Below are positions 41,995 through 50,270 of a DNA stretch of 64,000 bases, one piece after another. The stretch lies in the NCBI GenBank assembly GCA_016841665.1, contig JAENYT010000001.1, positions 224,226 through 288,225 of the forward strand. The letters are read 5' to 3'. The translations under genes were made by a program, and so were the position numbers. The first letter of the stretch is position 1; every line of letters begins with the position of its first letter. The stretch comes from Methanobacteriota archaeon (GTDB taxonomy: Archaea > Halobacteriota > Methanomicrobia > Methanomicrobiales > Methanomicrobiaceae). The notes under the pieces were generated by a model. That model worked only from the letters and a program-made list of their open reading frames with translations. It was not told where the DNA came from and ran no database searches.

Positions 41995-43308
41995 TCATAT
42001 CTCCGCGTCGAGGGCGATGTAGGCGTCGCTCCCGGCTCCGTTTCGTTGTCTCAGGATTGCAGCATACCCGGGAGTTAGAGCCGCCGCGCCAATATCCGCG
42101 ATGATCAGTGCAGATCCATTTCTGACCGATCCCGTATTGATAGCCGAGACCGTTTCATCGACCCCGCCGCTTCGGATGTTGAAACATCCTGCTGATGCGA
42201 AGGTCACTGATGGGGCCGACCGCATTTCCGAGAACGGGAAGACGCCATAAACGGTATCGGTATCCATACATGACCCGACGCAGAAGGGGGCTGCTGCGCC
42301 GTCGCTCGCGTTGTGTCGTTGATAGTATCGCTGACAGAGGACCAGCTCCTCAGCGAAGCTCCGGGGCTGATAGTCGAGGGCGACCGACCCGGCGCAGAGC
42401 TGAACCTGTGAAGCGAAATGCAGATTGTTGTTCCCTTCGTTCGTAAAGAAATGTATCGCCAGGTTGTTTGCGGTTTCGGGGACCACCCCCGTCGCGGTTA
42501 ACAATTGCCACTGGTCTTGAGTATGATCATATGATCCGGAGGCGACGACCGTCATCCCCGTTTCAATATGTTCCAGCGTGTCGGCAGTTCCGGTGTGGGC
42601 GCGAAGGTAGAGACCGAACTTATCATCGGCTGCTAAAGGCGATGAGTCAGACTGACAGATGTAGATCAGGGCCGATAGCGTAACAGTCTTCCCTCGAAGA
42701 GGGATCGTATCCTTATTTTCCACGATGTACCAAAGGCGAGGATATCCTGATTCAGGGTTTGTTCGCTTCCACCGAGCGATAAATCTGCTATTCCCGGGGT
42801 GTCCGGTCGTCGTCGGAGCCGACGCTAAAGCGATCTGATCGACCGTATTGTTCTGCCATCGGTCATGACTAAATCGATCACACGCGGCCATGATATTTGA
42901 TCCCACGGTCTGCGTCCCTCGCTGCCACACATCGAAATTCCCGTTGATGACGGCGTTCCGCCCGAAGAAGGCGGGATGGCCGACGATCCGCGTCTCGTGG
43001 TCCTCGACGTTTGCCTTGAAGGTGTCGTGATCGTATGCGCAGATCCTCCTCGCCACGGCCGTTCCTGCAGGCCAGGAGGCGGCGGTCCCTTCCTTCCCCC
43101 GGGTGCAGCCCGTGAGACTGTTCCCGTCCTTCGCGGTATAGAGAACCGTCTCGGCGTCTTCCCCGGTCCCGAGGACGGCCAGGTTCGGCCCTGCAGGGAG
43201 GACCGAGGCGTCGGCCAGGGCGATCGTCGTCGCCGAGTCATCGATGCCGGAGGCGAGGGTCGTCTCCGGGGAGTTCACCTTCGCCGCGTACATTGTTTCT
43301 TGTGCCAT
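41995..43308 (-). CDS. Tail fibre-like structural protein
   Basis: The 437-aa protein is beta-rich. Its N-terminus (TLASGIDDSATTIALADAS, DAETVLYTAKDGNSLTGCTRG) resembles domains in tail proteins that bind the baseplate. The region AVINGNFDVWQRGTQT starts a carbohydrate-binding-like jelly roll common in phage fibres. It probably contacts the host cell envelope. Family support is by pattern only. Confidence 0.75.
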   Translation of the reverse strand: MAQETMYAAKVNSPETTLASGIDDSATTIALADASVLPAGPNLAVLGTGEDAETVLYTAKDGNSLTGCTRGKEGTAASWPAGTAVARRICAYDHDTFKANVEDHETRIVGHPAFFGRNAVINGNFDVWQRGTQTVGSNIMAACDRFSHDRWQNNTVDQIALASAPTTTGHPGNSRFIARWKRTNPESGYPRLWYIVENKDTIPLRGKTVTLSALIYICQSDSSPLAADDKFGLYLRAHTGTADTLEHIETGMTVVASGSYDHTQDQWQLLTATGVVPETANNLAIHFFTNEGNNNLHFASQVQLCAGSVALDYQPRSFAEELVLCQRYYQRHNASDGAAAPFCVGSCMDTDTVYGVFPFSEMRSAPSVTFASAGCFNIRSGGVDETVSAINTGSVRNGSALIIADIGAAALTPGYAAILRQRNGAGSDAYIALDAEI

Positions 43309-43311
43309 TGC

Positions 43312-44973
43312 TCAGCTCCTCAGTCCTTCTTTCATCCTGGTGTAGTCGACCAGGGCCTCCCCGACCTTCTTCCGGTCGAGGATAACGTTCACCTGGATCG
43401 GCCGCATGTAGCCGGCCGCGGCCGTGGTGCCTGCCGCCACAGTGCCGGTTCTGATCGCCAGGGCCGCGGGACGTATCGCTTCGGTGGCAGCCCGCTCCAC
43501 GCCGGCCCGGCTCTTCGCCAGCGGGTCGACAAGATAGCTGTCCCAGTTCGGCTCGAAGGCGAGCGGCCCCACCTTCGCCGGCGAGTGGGGGAGCAGGTCG
43601 GCCACTCCCCCGAGCACGGTGGTAAGAGCACCGATCGGAGAGATGGGTGCGTGCAGGATCCCGTCGACGAGCATGCCGATTAGATTCATCCCGGCATCCC
43701 TGAACCACGAGCCGAGACCTTCGATCAGGGCCATGACCGTGTCGAAGATGCCGGCGATGATGCCCGGGATCTCTTCCCAGTGCTGGAAGGCCATGATCAC
43801 GAGCCCGACCGGCCCGAGCAACCAGAGCGCCTTTTCCCCGAGATAGCCGATCGTCATGGTGATCACTCCGAACCGTGTTTCGAGGAGATAGCCGATGGCG
43901 ATCACCGCTCCGATGGCGACGACGAACGGGAGGAACGGCGCCATGGCCGCCCATCCCGCGGTGGCGGTAGCCATCAGCGACGGCACGACAGTGCTCGTCT
44001 GGATCATGGAAACCGACATCATGATCGGCCCGACCGCCGTCAGCACTCCTCCCACGCTGTCGAGAGGTTCGAGGGCCGATCCCAGCGAGAGCGACCATTC
44101 ATCCCACTTCTGGCGGAGATTGTCGACCATGCCGTACTGCTCGTTGGCTGCTGCAGCGAACTCCTTCGTCATGCCGTCGGCACTCTCGATCTGGTCCCGG
44201 TACGTTGCCACCTCGGCGGCGGTGAGACCGAGCGCCTCGTAGAGTGCATTAACGTCGCCGTCCGCTGCAGTGACGGCTTTCCGGAACTCCCGGGTGGCCG
44301 CCGAGCCCTGCACGCCTTTTGCGGCCATGGCCTCGAGGACGGCGGCGGTATCGCCCAGGCCGATATCGAGCGTCTCGAGGTCCGGCGCCAGGTAGTTCAT
44401 GGCGCTTGAGAAGTCCTGCAGATCGATGGTGGTGTTCCGGAACAGGTGGGTGAGCGCGTCGGTGTTTTCGGCGGCATTCTCGAGCGGGATGTCGAAGGCG
44501 TTGAACGCCGGGATCAGGGCCTTGGTCACTTCCGCAGCGGGTTTGTCGATGGAGTCGCCAAGGGTATCGAAGGCCGTGGCCGTGGCGGCGATCTGTTCCT
44601 TGTTCTTCATCCCGGCGCGGGTGAGGAGGTCGAAGGACTGCTGCACCTGGTCGAGCGGAAACGTGACGTTCGTCGTGGCGAGTGCCAGGTCGCGCATCTC
44701 CTCTTTCGAGACACCGAGCTGCAGGGCGGTGACCCCGAGCGCGGCGTTCGTTTTCTTCGACTTGTCGGTGAGAGCGACGATCGAGGCGCCGAGGCCCGTG
44801 GCGACCGCGCCGGCGATCTTCATCGAGTCGGCGAGCGACCTGGTGGCCGTCTCGCTGGCCTCGGCGGTTTTGCCGAACCCGTCGACCCGGCCCTCGGCGG
44901 TGGAGATGTCCGAATCCAGGGTGCTCTTCACGCCGAGACGCCAGAAGAGATCTCCGAGGTTGCCGTTGGTCAT
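43312..44973 (-). CDS. Tail tape measure protein
   Basis: The 553-aa protein has the phage TMP core (LGVSKEEMRDLALATTNVTF, EMFR-like FRKAVTAADGDVNALYEALG) and hydrophobic helices in its middle (PFLPFVVAIGAVIAIGYLL). It sets tail length, so a short tail of about 80 nm is implied by the usual residue-length relation (inference). The start at 44973 (MTNGNLGDLFW) overlaps the preceding gene by ATGA; a longer frame upstream is the antisense-like shadow of the chaperone genes. Confidence 0.87.
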   Translation of the reverse strand: MTNGNLGDLFWRLGVKSTLDSDISTAEGRVDGFGKTAEASETATRSLADSMKIAGAVATGLGASIVALTDKSKKTNAALGVTALQLGVSKEEMRDLALATTNVTFPLDQVQQSFDLLTRAGMKNKEQIAATATAFDTLGDSIDKPAAEVTKALIPAFNAFDIPLENAAENTDALTHLFRNTTIDLQDFSSAMNYLAPDLETLDIGLGDTAAVLEAMAAKGVQGSAATREFRKAVTAADGDVNALYEALGLTAAEVATYRDQIESADGMTKEFAAAANEQYGMVDNLRQKWDEWSLSLGSALEPLDSVGGVLTAVGPIMMSVSMIQTSTVVPSLMATATAGWAAMAPFLPFVVAIGAVIAIGYLLETRFGVITMTIGYLGEKALWLLGPVGLVIMAFQHWEEIPGIIAGIFDTVMALIEGLGSWFRDAGMNLIGMLVDGILHAPISPIGALTTVLGGVADLLPHSPAKVGPLAFEPNWDSYLVDPLAKSRAGVERAATEAIRPAALAIRTGTVAAGTTAAAGYMRPIQVNVILDRKKVGEALVDYTRMKEGLRS

Positions 44974-45407
44974 GTTTTCCGCACCTTCCCGCCGAGCCGG
45001 ACCGCGATACTGCGAAGGATCACGGCCATCTCCTCCGGGGTCTGTCGGCGTTTCTGCTCTTTCGGGGCCTCGCCGGTCTCGTAATCGATCATGAACTCGC
45101 GGGGCGGATGCGGTTTCTCCTCGGTGGAAGTCAGGATCGAACAGATCCGTGCTGCCCGGAGGTCGGCGAGGGTCTGGTCCCGCTTCCACCGCTTCACTGC
45201 CACGTTCATCATCCGGTCGATCTCCGCTGGCGTGTATTCCCCGATCTCCCGCGGGCTGATTCCCAGGAGGTCATATGCCGGGTCGATAACCCGATCGAGG
45301 TAGTCGGTTACGGTTCCTCCGGTCCGGCCTCCTCCTTGAGGCCCATCACTTCCCCCAGGTCCGCCTCGATCTTCTGCTTCTCCTCCTCGGTGAGGGGACG
45401 GAGCCAC
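44970..45407 (-). CDS. Tail assembly chaperone, frameshift-extended (T) part
   Basis: The conserved part begins near TDYLDRVIDPAYDLLGISPR, just after the stop of the upstream gene, and continues to the tape measure start. There is no ATG, GTG or TTG at that point; the next ATG is 45209 and the only upstream start is GTG 45407, deep inside the previous gene. This matches the G/G-T arrangement of phages, in which a -1 ribosomal frameshift joins the two. The end at 44970 overlaps the tape measure by ATGA. Confidence 0.7.
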   Translation of the reverse strand: MAPSPHRGGEAEDRGGPGGSDGPQGGGRTGGTVTDYLDRVIDPAYDLLGISPREIGEYTPAEIDRMMNVAVKRWKRDQTLADLRAARICSILTSTEEKPHPPREFMIDYETGEAPKEQKRRQTPEEMAVILRSIAVRLGGKVRKT

Positions 45408-45700
45408 CCGTCGTTTCGCAGGGCCTCGAAGATCCGCACGTAGAGAGAGTCGAGCGTGCCGCCGTTCTCATACCAGGTGTTGATCAGGTCGCCGGCACGT
45501 TCGATACCGCCGGGTGTCTGCAGGCGACGGTCCTCGTGTTTCAGGCCTCCCCACAGGAACGCCCTGGCGTGCCTGACGCCGGCCGCTTTGTTCGAGGAGA
45601 GGAGTGATTGGAGCCCTTCCCCGAGCACTTCCTCGATATCGGCGATGGCGTTCGCCGTGTAGCGGAGGTGCCGGACCTTGTCGAGGGTGATGGTTGTCAT
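45308..45700 (-). CDS. Tail assembly chaperone (G-like)
   Basis: The 130-aa helical protein (LRYTANAIADIEEVLGEGLQ and RNDGWLRPLTEEEKQK) is in the usual place between the tail tube and the tape measure and has the size and charge of phage tail chaperones. It probably coats the tape measure during tail assembly. A downstream overlapping frame may be joined to it by frameshifting. Confidence 0.75.
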   Translation of the reverse strand: MTTITLDKVRHLRYTANAIADIEEVLGEGLQSLLSSNKAAGVRHARAFLWGGLKHEDRRLQTPGGIERAGDLINTWYENGGTLDSLYVRIFEALRNDGWLRPLTEEEKQKIEADLGEVMGLKEEAGPEEP

Positions 45701-45708
45701 CCATCACC

Positions 45709-46422
45709 TCAAGACGCCGCCCGGGCAACGTACAGCACGTACGTCACCGGTGCTTTGTTCTCCTCGGTCACGACGATCGTCACTTCGGTAACGCTGCCGG
45801 CAGCTCCGAGCGTAATCGCGGACGACGCTTCCCCGGACTCGACGACATTGCCATTGACCGTGATCGTGCCGGCCGCTGCGGTCGGGGTGACGGTGATCGA
45901 CGTAATGCCGGTCGCCACTTCGACCACGTAGGTGTAGACGTCGTTGGCAGCCGCCGGGATGATGTCGCCGGAACTGACGGTGAAGAACGGCGTGGTCAGT
46001 CCGGTGGAGGTTGCGACCGTGAACGTCACTTCGCCGGTCACTTCGAACGTCGCTTCGAATGAAGCCTGGGATCCATCCTGCGGAGTGGCGATCTTGAATT
46101 TCGTACAGTATGCCGTCATAGAGAACGACGTGCCGAACGCTGCCGGCAGCGTGATGACTGCTGTCCTCGAGGTCTTCGCGACGTGGTCCGCCTGCAGGGC
46201 GATCTGGCCTTCGGTGTCGCCCGGGAGAAAGTTGCCTTTGACGATGAACTCCCCGGCCTCCAGAAGTCCGGGGATCTTCTCGACCCATCCGCCGGAGGCA
46301 TGGTTCGTTGCCGGATGCATCCCGAGCGACGTTTCGGGCGGGGCGATCTCGGTGACCTCCCCCACTTCATGACCGTTCCAGGTCAGGATTGTTGCATATG
46401 CGCTTTTCGCGTTGGTTGTCAT
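45709..46422 (-). CDS. Major tail protein with Ig/cadherin-like C-terminal domain
   Basis: Residues 1-140 fit a phage tail tube protein (ATILTWNGHEVGEVTEIAPP, DHVAKTSRTAVITLPAAFGT). Residues 150-237 form an added beta-sandwich (GDIIPAAANDVYTYVVEVAT, SAITLGAAGSVTEVTIVVTE) similar to cadherin-like beta-sandwich domains displayed on tail or capsid surfaces. It forms the tail shaft. ATGA overlap with the tail terminator gene. Confidence 0.82.
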   Translation of the reverse strand: MTTNAKSAYATILTWNGHEVGEVTEIAPPETSLGMHPATNHASGGWVEKIPGLLEAGEFIVKGNFLPGDTEGQIALQADHVAKTSRTAVITLPAAFGTSFSMTAYCTKFKIATPQDGSQASFEATFEVTGEVTFTVATSTGLTTPFFTVSSGDIIPAAANDVYTYVVEVATGITSITVTPTAAAGTITVNGNVVESGEASSAITLGAAGSVTEVTIVVTEENKAPVTYVLYVARAAS

Positions 46423-46826
46423 GATGTTACCTCATATCTCACGAGCACATCGATCGGGGTCATGTAGAGCCCCGTGTCCAGCTCGTAATCCGTACCCGCA
46501 TCCGGCGACGACCGGACCAGGGCGGCGCCGATGGTGACGCCGTCCGAGGTCCCGCTGTAGCTTTGCAGGCATTCCGCCACTTTGCGGGCGAGGTTGATCG
46601 ACTTGCTTTCCGATTCGGCCCAGCATGAGAACTGAACGACCGTCCCTTCGAGCGGGAGGGTCCGGGAACTGTTGCCCTGCCACGGCAGCCCGGAAATCCC
46701 GTCTCTCGTAATCGCCGGGAACGTCGGGTCATGGGGCAGGCGCTTCCCGTAGATCCTGTCGCCGACCAGATCGGTGACGTCCGCATTCGCGAGAAGGATC
46801 GTCCGGAGAGCATCGTAGAGACTCAT
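46419..46826 (-). CDS. Tail terminator/completion protein (DUF3168)
   Basis: The 135-aa protein matches DUF3168 proteins: MSLYDALRTILLANADVTDL at the N-terminus, LVGDRIYGKRLPHDPTFPAI and a C-terminal beta strand set. Such proteins cap the tail tube for joining to the head. Four-base overlaps on both sides. Confidence 0.87.
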   Translation of the reverse strand: MSLYDALRTILLANADVTDLVGDRIYGKRLPHDPTFPAITRDGISGLPWQGNSSRTLPLEGTVVQFSCWAESESKSINLARKVAECLQSYSGTSDGVTIGAALVRSSPDAGTDYELDTGLYMTPIDVLVRYEVTS

Positions 46827-47218
46827 GTCTTCCTCCCGCTCAGCTGCTGGAGCGTTTCGAAGACTTCCCGCTCGATAAGGTCCTTGTTCTCGTAGTAGGC
46901 CGGCCGCATGTAGGGCCTCGGCGGTTGGTTGTAGACCCGGCCCAGGGCATCGGCACCGCAGAATCCCATCTCGATCCGGCGTGCGTAGGGTGTACCGACC
47001 GAAGGGCCGACGGCCACCATCACGCTGGACCGTGTATTCTCCACCGTCTCGGTGTGAATGCCGCGCCTGAGCGTTCCGCTCTTGTAGGCCGCTTTGTCCT
47101 GCGCCGAGTTTTTGATGATGAGGGCCCCGGCCGTCAGCGCCGGCTCGACGGTCTCGAACGCCGCCCGGACAAACTCGCGAAGGTTCCGCTTCGCGTTGTT
47201 GAGTCCCTCGATCGGCAT
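46823..47218 (-). CDS. HK97 gp10-like head-tail protein
   Basis: The 131-aa protein has the HK97-gp10 pattern: an N-terminal helix, ALIIKNSAQDKAAYKSGTLRRG, and a C-terminal GTPYARRIEMGF and PPRPYMRPAY. It helps link head and tail. The neighbouring DUF3168 and head closure genes agree. Confidence 0.87.
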   Translation of the reverse strand: MPIEGLNNAKRNLREFVRAAFETVEPALTAGALIIKNSAQDKAAYKSGTLRRGIHTETVENTRSSVMVAVGPSVGTPYARRIEMGFCGADALGRVYNQPPRPYMRPAYYENKDLIEREVFETLQQLSGRKT

Positions 47219-47221
47219 AGG

Positions 47222-47557
47222 CTACTTACTCCCCCCGAAAACCCACATCAGGAACGCGCCGAGCGTGCCGGCCGCGCCGACAATGCCGATCAGCCTCTTG
47301 ACCGTCAGTTCCTTCCAGTTCCTGAGCGTGTTCCTCGTTCGTTCGCTGAGCTCGAGATCGGCGATCCGCACTTCGTGGTCATCCCCGATCTCCTGCAGTT
47401 CCTGGATCTCGCCGAAAAAATTGCGCCGTTCGAGTTCCCGGATCCTGTGTTCCTGGTCGCGCTGGCTCTCCACCAGGCCGTCGAGTTTTTCGTCGATGTG
47501 TTCCACCTTTTCGGCTGTTCTGACGATCAGCTCCAGGTGTCGATCCGTAAGTTCCAT
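47222..47557 (-). CDS. Coiled-coil protein with C-terminal membrane anchor (XhlA-like)
   Basis: The 111-aa protein has a long N-terminal coiled coil (HLELIVRTAEKVEHIDEKLD) and one C-terminal transmembrane helix (RLIGIVGAAGTLGAFLMWVF). XhlA-type phage lysis accessory proteins have the same layout, but its place among head-tail connector genes is odd for a lysis gene. The start at 47557 is set by a TGATG overlap. Confidence 0.65.
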   Translation of the reverse strand: MELTDRHLELIVRTAEKVEHIDEKLDGLVESQRDQEHRIRELERRNFFGEIQELQEIGDDHEVRIADLELSERTRNTLRNWKELTVKRLIGIVGAAGTLGAFLMWVFGGSK

Positions 47558-47919
47558 CAGATCGCCACCACCCTGCATTTCAGCACGGTATTCAGCCCGT
47601 AGCCGCTGTGCTCGGGGAGCAGGATATCATAGGCCTCGCCGTCGATGATCGCCCGCATGGCGGCCGTGATTGCCGGATAATGGCCCTGCAGGCTGATGGC
47701 GTGCGTGGCCACGGCGTACGTCTGTACGTCCGTGCGGACCTCGTCACCCCCTGCCGGCGATACCGAGCAGGGGATATCGACGTGATCGGCGAAATCGGTC
47801 CAGACAGGTTGCAGCTCGCCCGAGCTGTCCGGTTCTTCCGAGAGCGTCTGGATCGTGCAGGTGTCCGGGAAGAAATCGCCGAGCTCCGCCAGGAGTCCCG
47901 GGTGAATGAGGTCAGACAT
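47557..47919 (-). CDS. Head closure/head-tail joining protein
   Basis: The 120-aa protein resembles phage head-tail joining proteins: PDTCTIQTLSEEPDSSGELQP near the start and beta-barrel strands after it, ending LNTVLKCRVVAI. It seals the DNA-filled head and binds the tail. The order adaptor, closure, gp10-like, terminator supports this. Confidence 0.82.
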   Translation of the reverse strand: MSDLIHPGLLAELGDFFPDTCTIQTLSEEPDSSGELQPVWTDFADHVDIPCSVSPAGGDEVRTDVQTYAVATHAISLQGHYPAITAAMRAIIDGEAYDILLPEHSGYGLNTVLKCRVVAI

Positions 47920-48298
47920 TCCGGAACGCCTCCTTCGCTACCAGCTCGCGGATCTGGAATGCGTTATCGGCATACTCGGCGATATCGAACCCGCAGAAAT
48001 CGCTGTCGATAGTGTTCTCGTACTGGTCCCGGTATTTGGTTGCCAGCCCGGAGAGAACGCGGGCCACCGCCGCGCCGTCCGTCCGGAGCCCGTTGTTCGA
48101 GATGACCTTCAGGACGTAGGCCTGGTTGGCGGCCATCTGATCGAGCGCCTGGGCGGCCGCCAGCAGGACCTCCCCATCGTTCAGGTCGAGAAAGACATCG
48201 ATCTCGGCGTCTTCGAAGATCGGGTTTGTCTCTTTGGTGTCGGTGGCAAGCAGCCGGACCCGGCCCCTGCTGGTCGAGGGATCGTAGGTGAACGTCAT
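47912..48298 (-). CDS. Head-tail connector/adaptor protein (gp6-like)
   Basis: The 128-aa mostly helical protein (GRVRLLATDTKETNPIFEDAE, FLDLNDGEVLLAAAQALDQM) has the pattern of HK97 gp6-like adaptors that bind below the portal. It overlaps the closure gene by 8 bases and the small gene upstream by 4. Confidence 0.8.
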   Translation of the reverse strand: MTFTYDPSTSRGRVRLLATDTKETNPIFEDAEIDVFLDLNDGEVLLAAAQALDQMAANQAYVLKVISNNGLRTDGAAVARVLSGLATKYRDQYENTIDSDFCGFDIAEYADNAFQIRELVAKEAFRNV

Positions 48299-48498
48299 CG
48301 TCCCGGCTCCTTCAGGATCACCTGCCCGTCGGGCGCCGGCGCCGGCTGTCTCAGGGCCTTGAGGTCTTTCCGGATCCCCATTACCTGACCGTAGAGCCTG
48401 CGCAGTTCCTTCGTCTGCTCATCCTGCTTGTGAATCAGGGCATGAATGAGTTCATCCGTCCGGGTGATCGGTGGCGGAATTTTCTCCTGCCGTTTCAT
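48295..48498 (-). CDS. Small viral helical protein, 67 aa
   Basis: A short charged helix with coiled-coil tendency (ELIHALIHKQDEQTKELRRL) and a Pro/Ala tail. It lies between capsid and adaptor genes and overlaps the adaptor by ATGA. No family recognised. Confidence 0.6.
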   Translation of the reverse strand: MKRQEKIPPPITRTDELIHALIHKQDEQTKELRRLYGQVMGIRKDLKALRQPAPAPDGQVILKEPGR

Positions 48499-48535
48499 GG
48501 CACCCCTCCAAAAAAGCGAGGTATATCTGCCTCGC

Positions 48536-49672
48536 TTATCCGGATCCGTCCTGCGCGTAGGCTGCCCGCGGGTCGCCGGCCACCGTACCGAAGACCAGCC
48601 GCTCGCGGTACATGATATTGTCCGAAGCGAAATCGCCGGACATCGGGCCGATGGCCGCTCCGCTGCCGACGGCGACCTTGTCGCTGGCCTTCATGACGAT
48701 CTCCGGGGTCTCGTGACCACGGAGCCGGGCGAAATAGATCGCCGCCAGCTGCGACGGGTCGGCAAACAGATACCAGGTGGTATTCGCGTTTGCACCGGCG
48801 TCGATGACCGGGAGCCACGGGTCGACGTGGAGTTTCAGCCCCATCTGCGAGACGACGTTGAGGGTGGGATACGGTACTGCGCCCCCTCCGGCCGACTCGG
48901 TCCACATCTTCAGGGCCGACGTAAGGATCGCCCTGCCGGTCATCTCGAGCGCCGGGGGGACGACGAGATGCATCCCCCGCACGCTGATGGGATTTCCCTG
49001 GGGGTTGGTCTGTGCCGCCATCAGCCCGAGCGTGGCCTCGACATTCCCGATCGTGAGCGGGAGCGTCCCGACGTTGTTCACTTCCTGGCCGCAATCGCTG
49101 AGAGCGGCGCCGAAGAGGTTCGTGTTCGGCCCGGTGGCGCTCGCGTAGGTGGAAGTGACCAGGTAGTTCTCGGTCCGGGTTGCCGCGTTGGCCATCCGCT
49201 GCGGAATATCGGAGAATGCCCCGAGGCTGTCGTTGACGATGGATTCCCAGCTGATATCGAACTGTTTGCCGTATTTCTTCACGGCAAGTTCGAACCGGCA
49301 GCTGGTGGGCTTCTGTGCGGTGTACTCGCCTTTCTCGGTGACCTCCGGCAGGACGTCATCGGTGCCATAGAGGCGTTCCAGCCTGACGGTGTTGAAACTC
49401 GTCACCGGCCGGTACTTGCACCAGGATTGCCAGTCGGCATTCCAGGCCTGGTAGTTTGCGATGAGCTGTCGATCGATGATCTGCCCGAAGAGGTAGGGGA
49501 AATCGCTCGTGGTGATTGCTTCCTGGATCAGGTACTTGTGCCTGTGCGGCGGATGGCCGGCCTCGTTGGTGAGAAGACCGAGCGCCCGCTGGAGAGCGAC
49601 CTCGTCGACCTGCCTCGCGCCGACGGAATGAAATCCGTCCCATTTTTCCATTACTTTGAGGAATTCGTCCAT
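48536..49672 (-). CDS. Major capsid protein
   Basis: The 378-aa protein fits an HK97-fold capsid protein of the Mu-gpT-like kind: TSDFPYLFGQIIDRQLIANY near residue 55-75, the spine region ELAVKKYGKQFDISWESIVND, and a C-terminal NTTWYLFADPSQLAAIYFAR. Position after decoration and protease-scaffold genes agrees. The start at 49672 (MDEFLKVM) is supported by the 28-base gap. Confidence 0.87.
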   Translation of the reverse strand: MDEFLKVMEKWDGFHSVGARQVDEVALQRALGLLTNEAGHPPHRHKYLIQEAITTSDFPYLFGQIIDRQLIANYQAWNADWQSWCKYRPVTSFNTVRLERLYGTDDVLPEVTEKGEYTAQKPTSCRFELAVKKYGKQFDISWESIVNDSLGAFSDIPQRMANAATRTENYLVTSTYASATGPNTNLFGAALSDCGQEVNNVGTLPLTIGNVEATLGLMAAQTNPQGNPISVRGMHLVVPPALEMTGRAILTSALKMWTESAGGGAVPYPTLNVVSQMGLKLHVDPWLPVIDAGANANTTWYLFADPSQLAAIYFARLRGHETPEIVMKASDKVAVGSGAAIGPMSGDFASDNIMYRERLVFGTVAGDPRAAYAQDGSG

Positions 49673-49700
49673 GTGTTATCGTCTCCTGTGTCCCGGTGGT

Positions 49701-50267
49701 TCACGGTGCGTTACTCACCATCAGGTAGTACGTGGTGCCGGCCGCATCCTTGATCGGGATAATGTGCGAGACCGCGGCAGAGGTTTTCGCCGTCACGTCG
49801 CCGATCGCCGTCAGGGCGTTGATCGGATCCCAGTGGACCTTCACGGCGCAGACACCGCTCTCTCCGGAGGCCACCACTCCGAGAGCGTAGCCGAACGGCT
49901 TGTGTGTCTCCTTGTTCTTGATCTTCGAGATCTCGCAGGTCGTCAGGTTGATGTACAGTTCATCGCCGACCGCGACGGCACTGTTGCCTTCGTCGTCGGT
50001 GCCGCTGACTTCCAGGACCCAGATACCCTCGGTATCGAGGGCGATCAGATCCGTGGCTGCTGCGGCGCTCCTGAACGCCACGCCGACAATGGCCCCGCAT
50101 ACCACCGGATCGCCTTTATCGACGAATCCGTCGCTGTGGCTCGGGTGGGTCAGCATGCTCTCGGGGAGCGTGATGTGCCGGCCCTCGTAGGTGCTGGAGA
50201 TCTCTTCGCCGGCGGCCATGCCGGTGACAACGTAGCCGTCGGTGGTGATGTTCGGTTTCGGTGCCAT
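49701..50267 (-). CDS. Capsid decoration/stabilising protein (DUF2190-like)
   Basis: The 188-aa beta-rich protein has GDPVVCGAIVGVAFRSAAAATD and an ending with AVKVHWDPIN, as in DUF2190 proteins encoded just before phage capsid genes. It probably decorates the capsid surface. The gap to the protease gene is 3 bases. Confidence 0.8.
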   Translation of the reverse strand: MAPKPNITTDGYVVTGMAAGEEISSTYEGRHITLPESMLTHPSHSDGFVDKGDPVVCGAIVGVAFRSAAAATDLIALDTEGIWVLEVSGTDDEGNSAVAVGDELYINLTTCEISKIKNKETHKPFGYALGVVASGESGVCAVKVHWDPINALTAIGDVTAKTSAAVSHIIPIKDAAGTTYYLMVSNAP

Positions 50268-50270
50268 GGT

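Noticed and set aside
43238-44098. Minus-strand alternative frame of 286 codons inside the tape measure gene
   Set aside because: Arginine-rich alternate frame overlapping a gene with clear tape measure features.
48446-49753. Plus-strand frame of 435 codons over the capsid gene
   Set aside because: Antisense shadow of the major capsid gene; no domain pattern.
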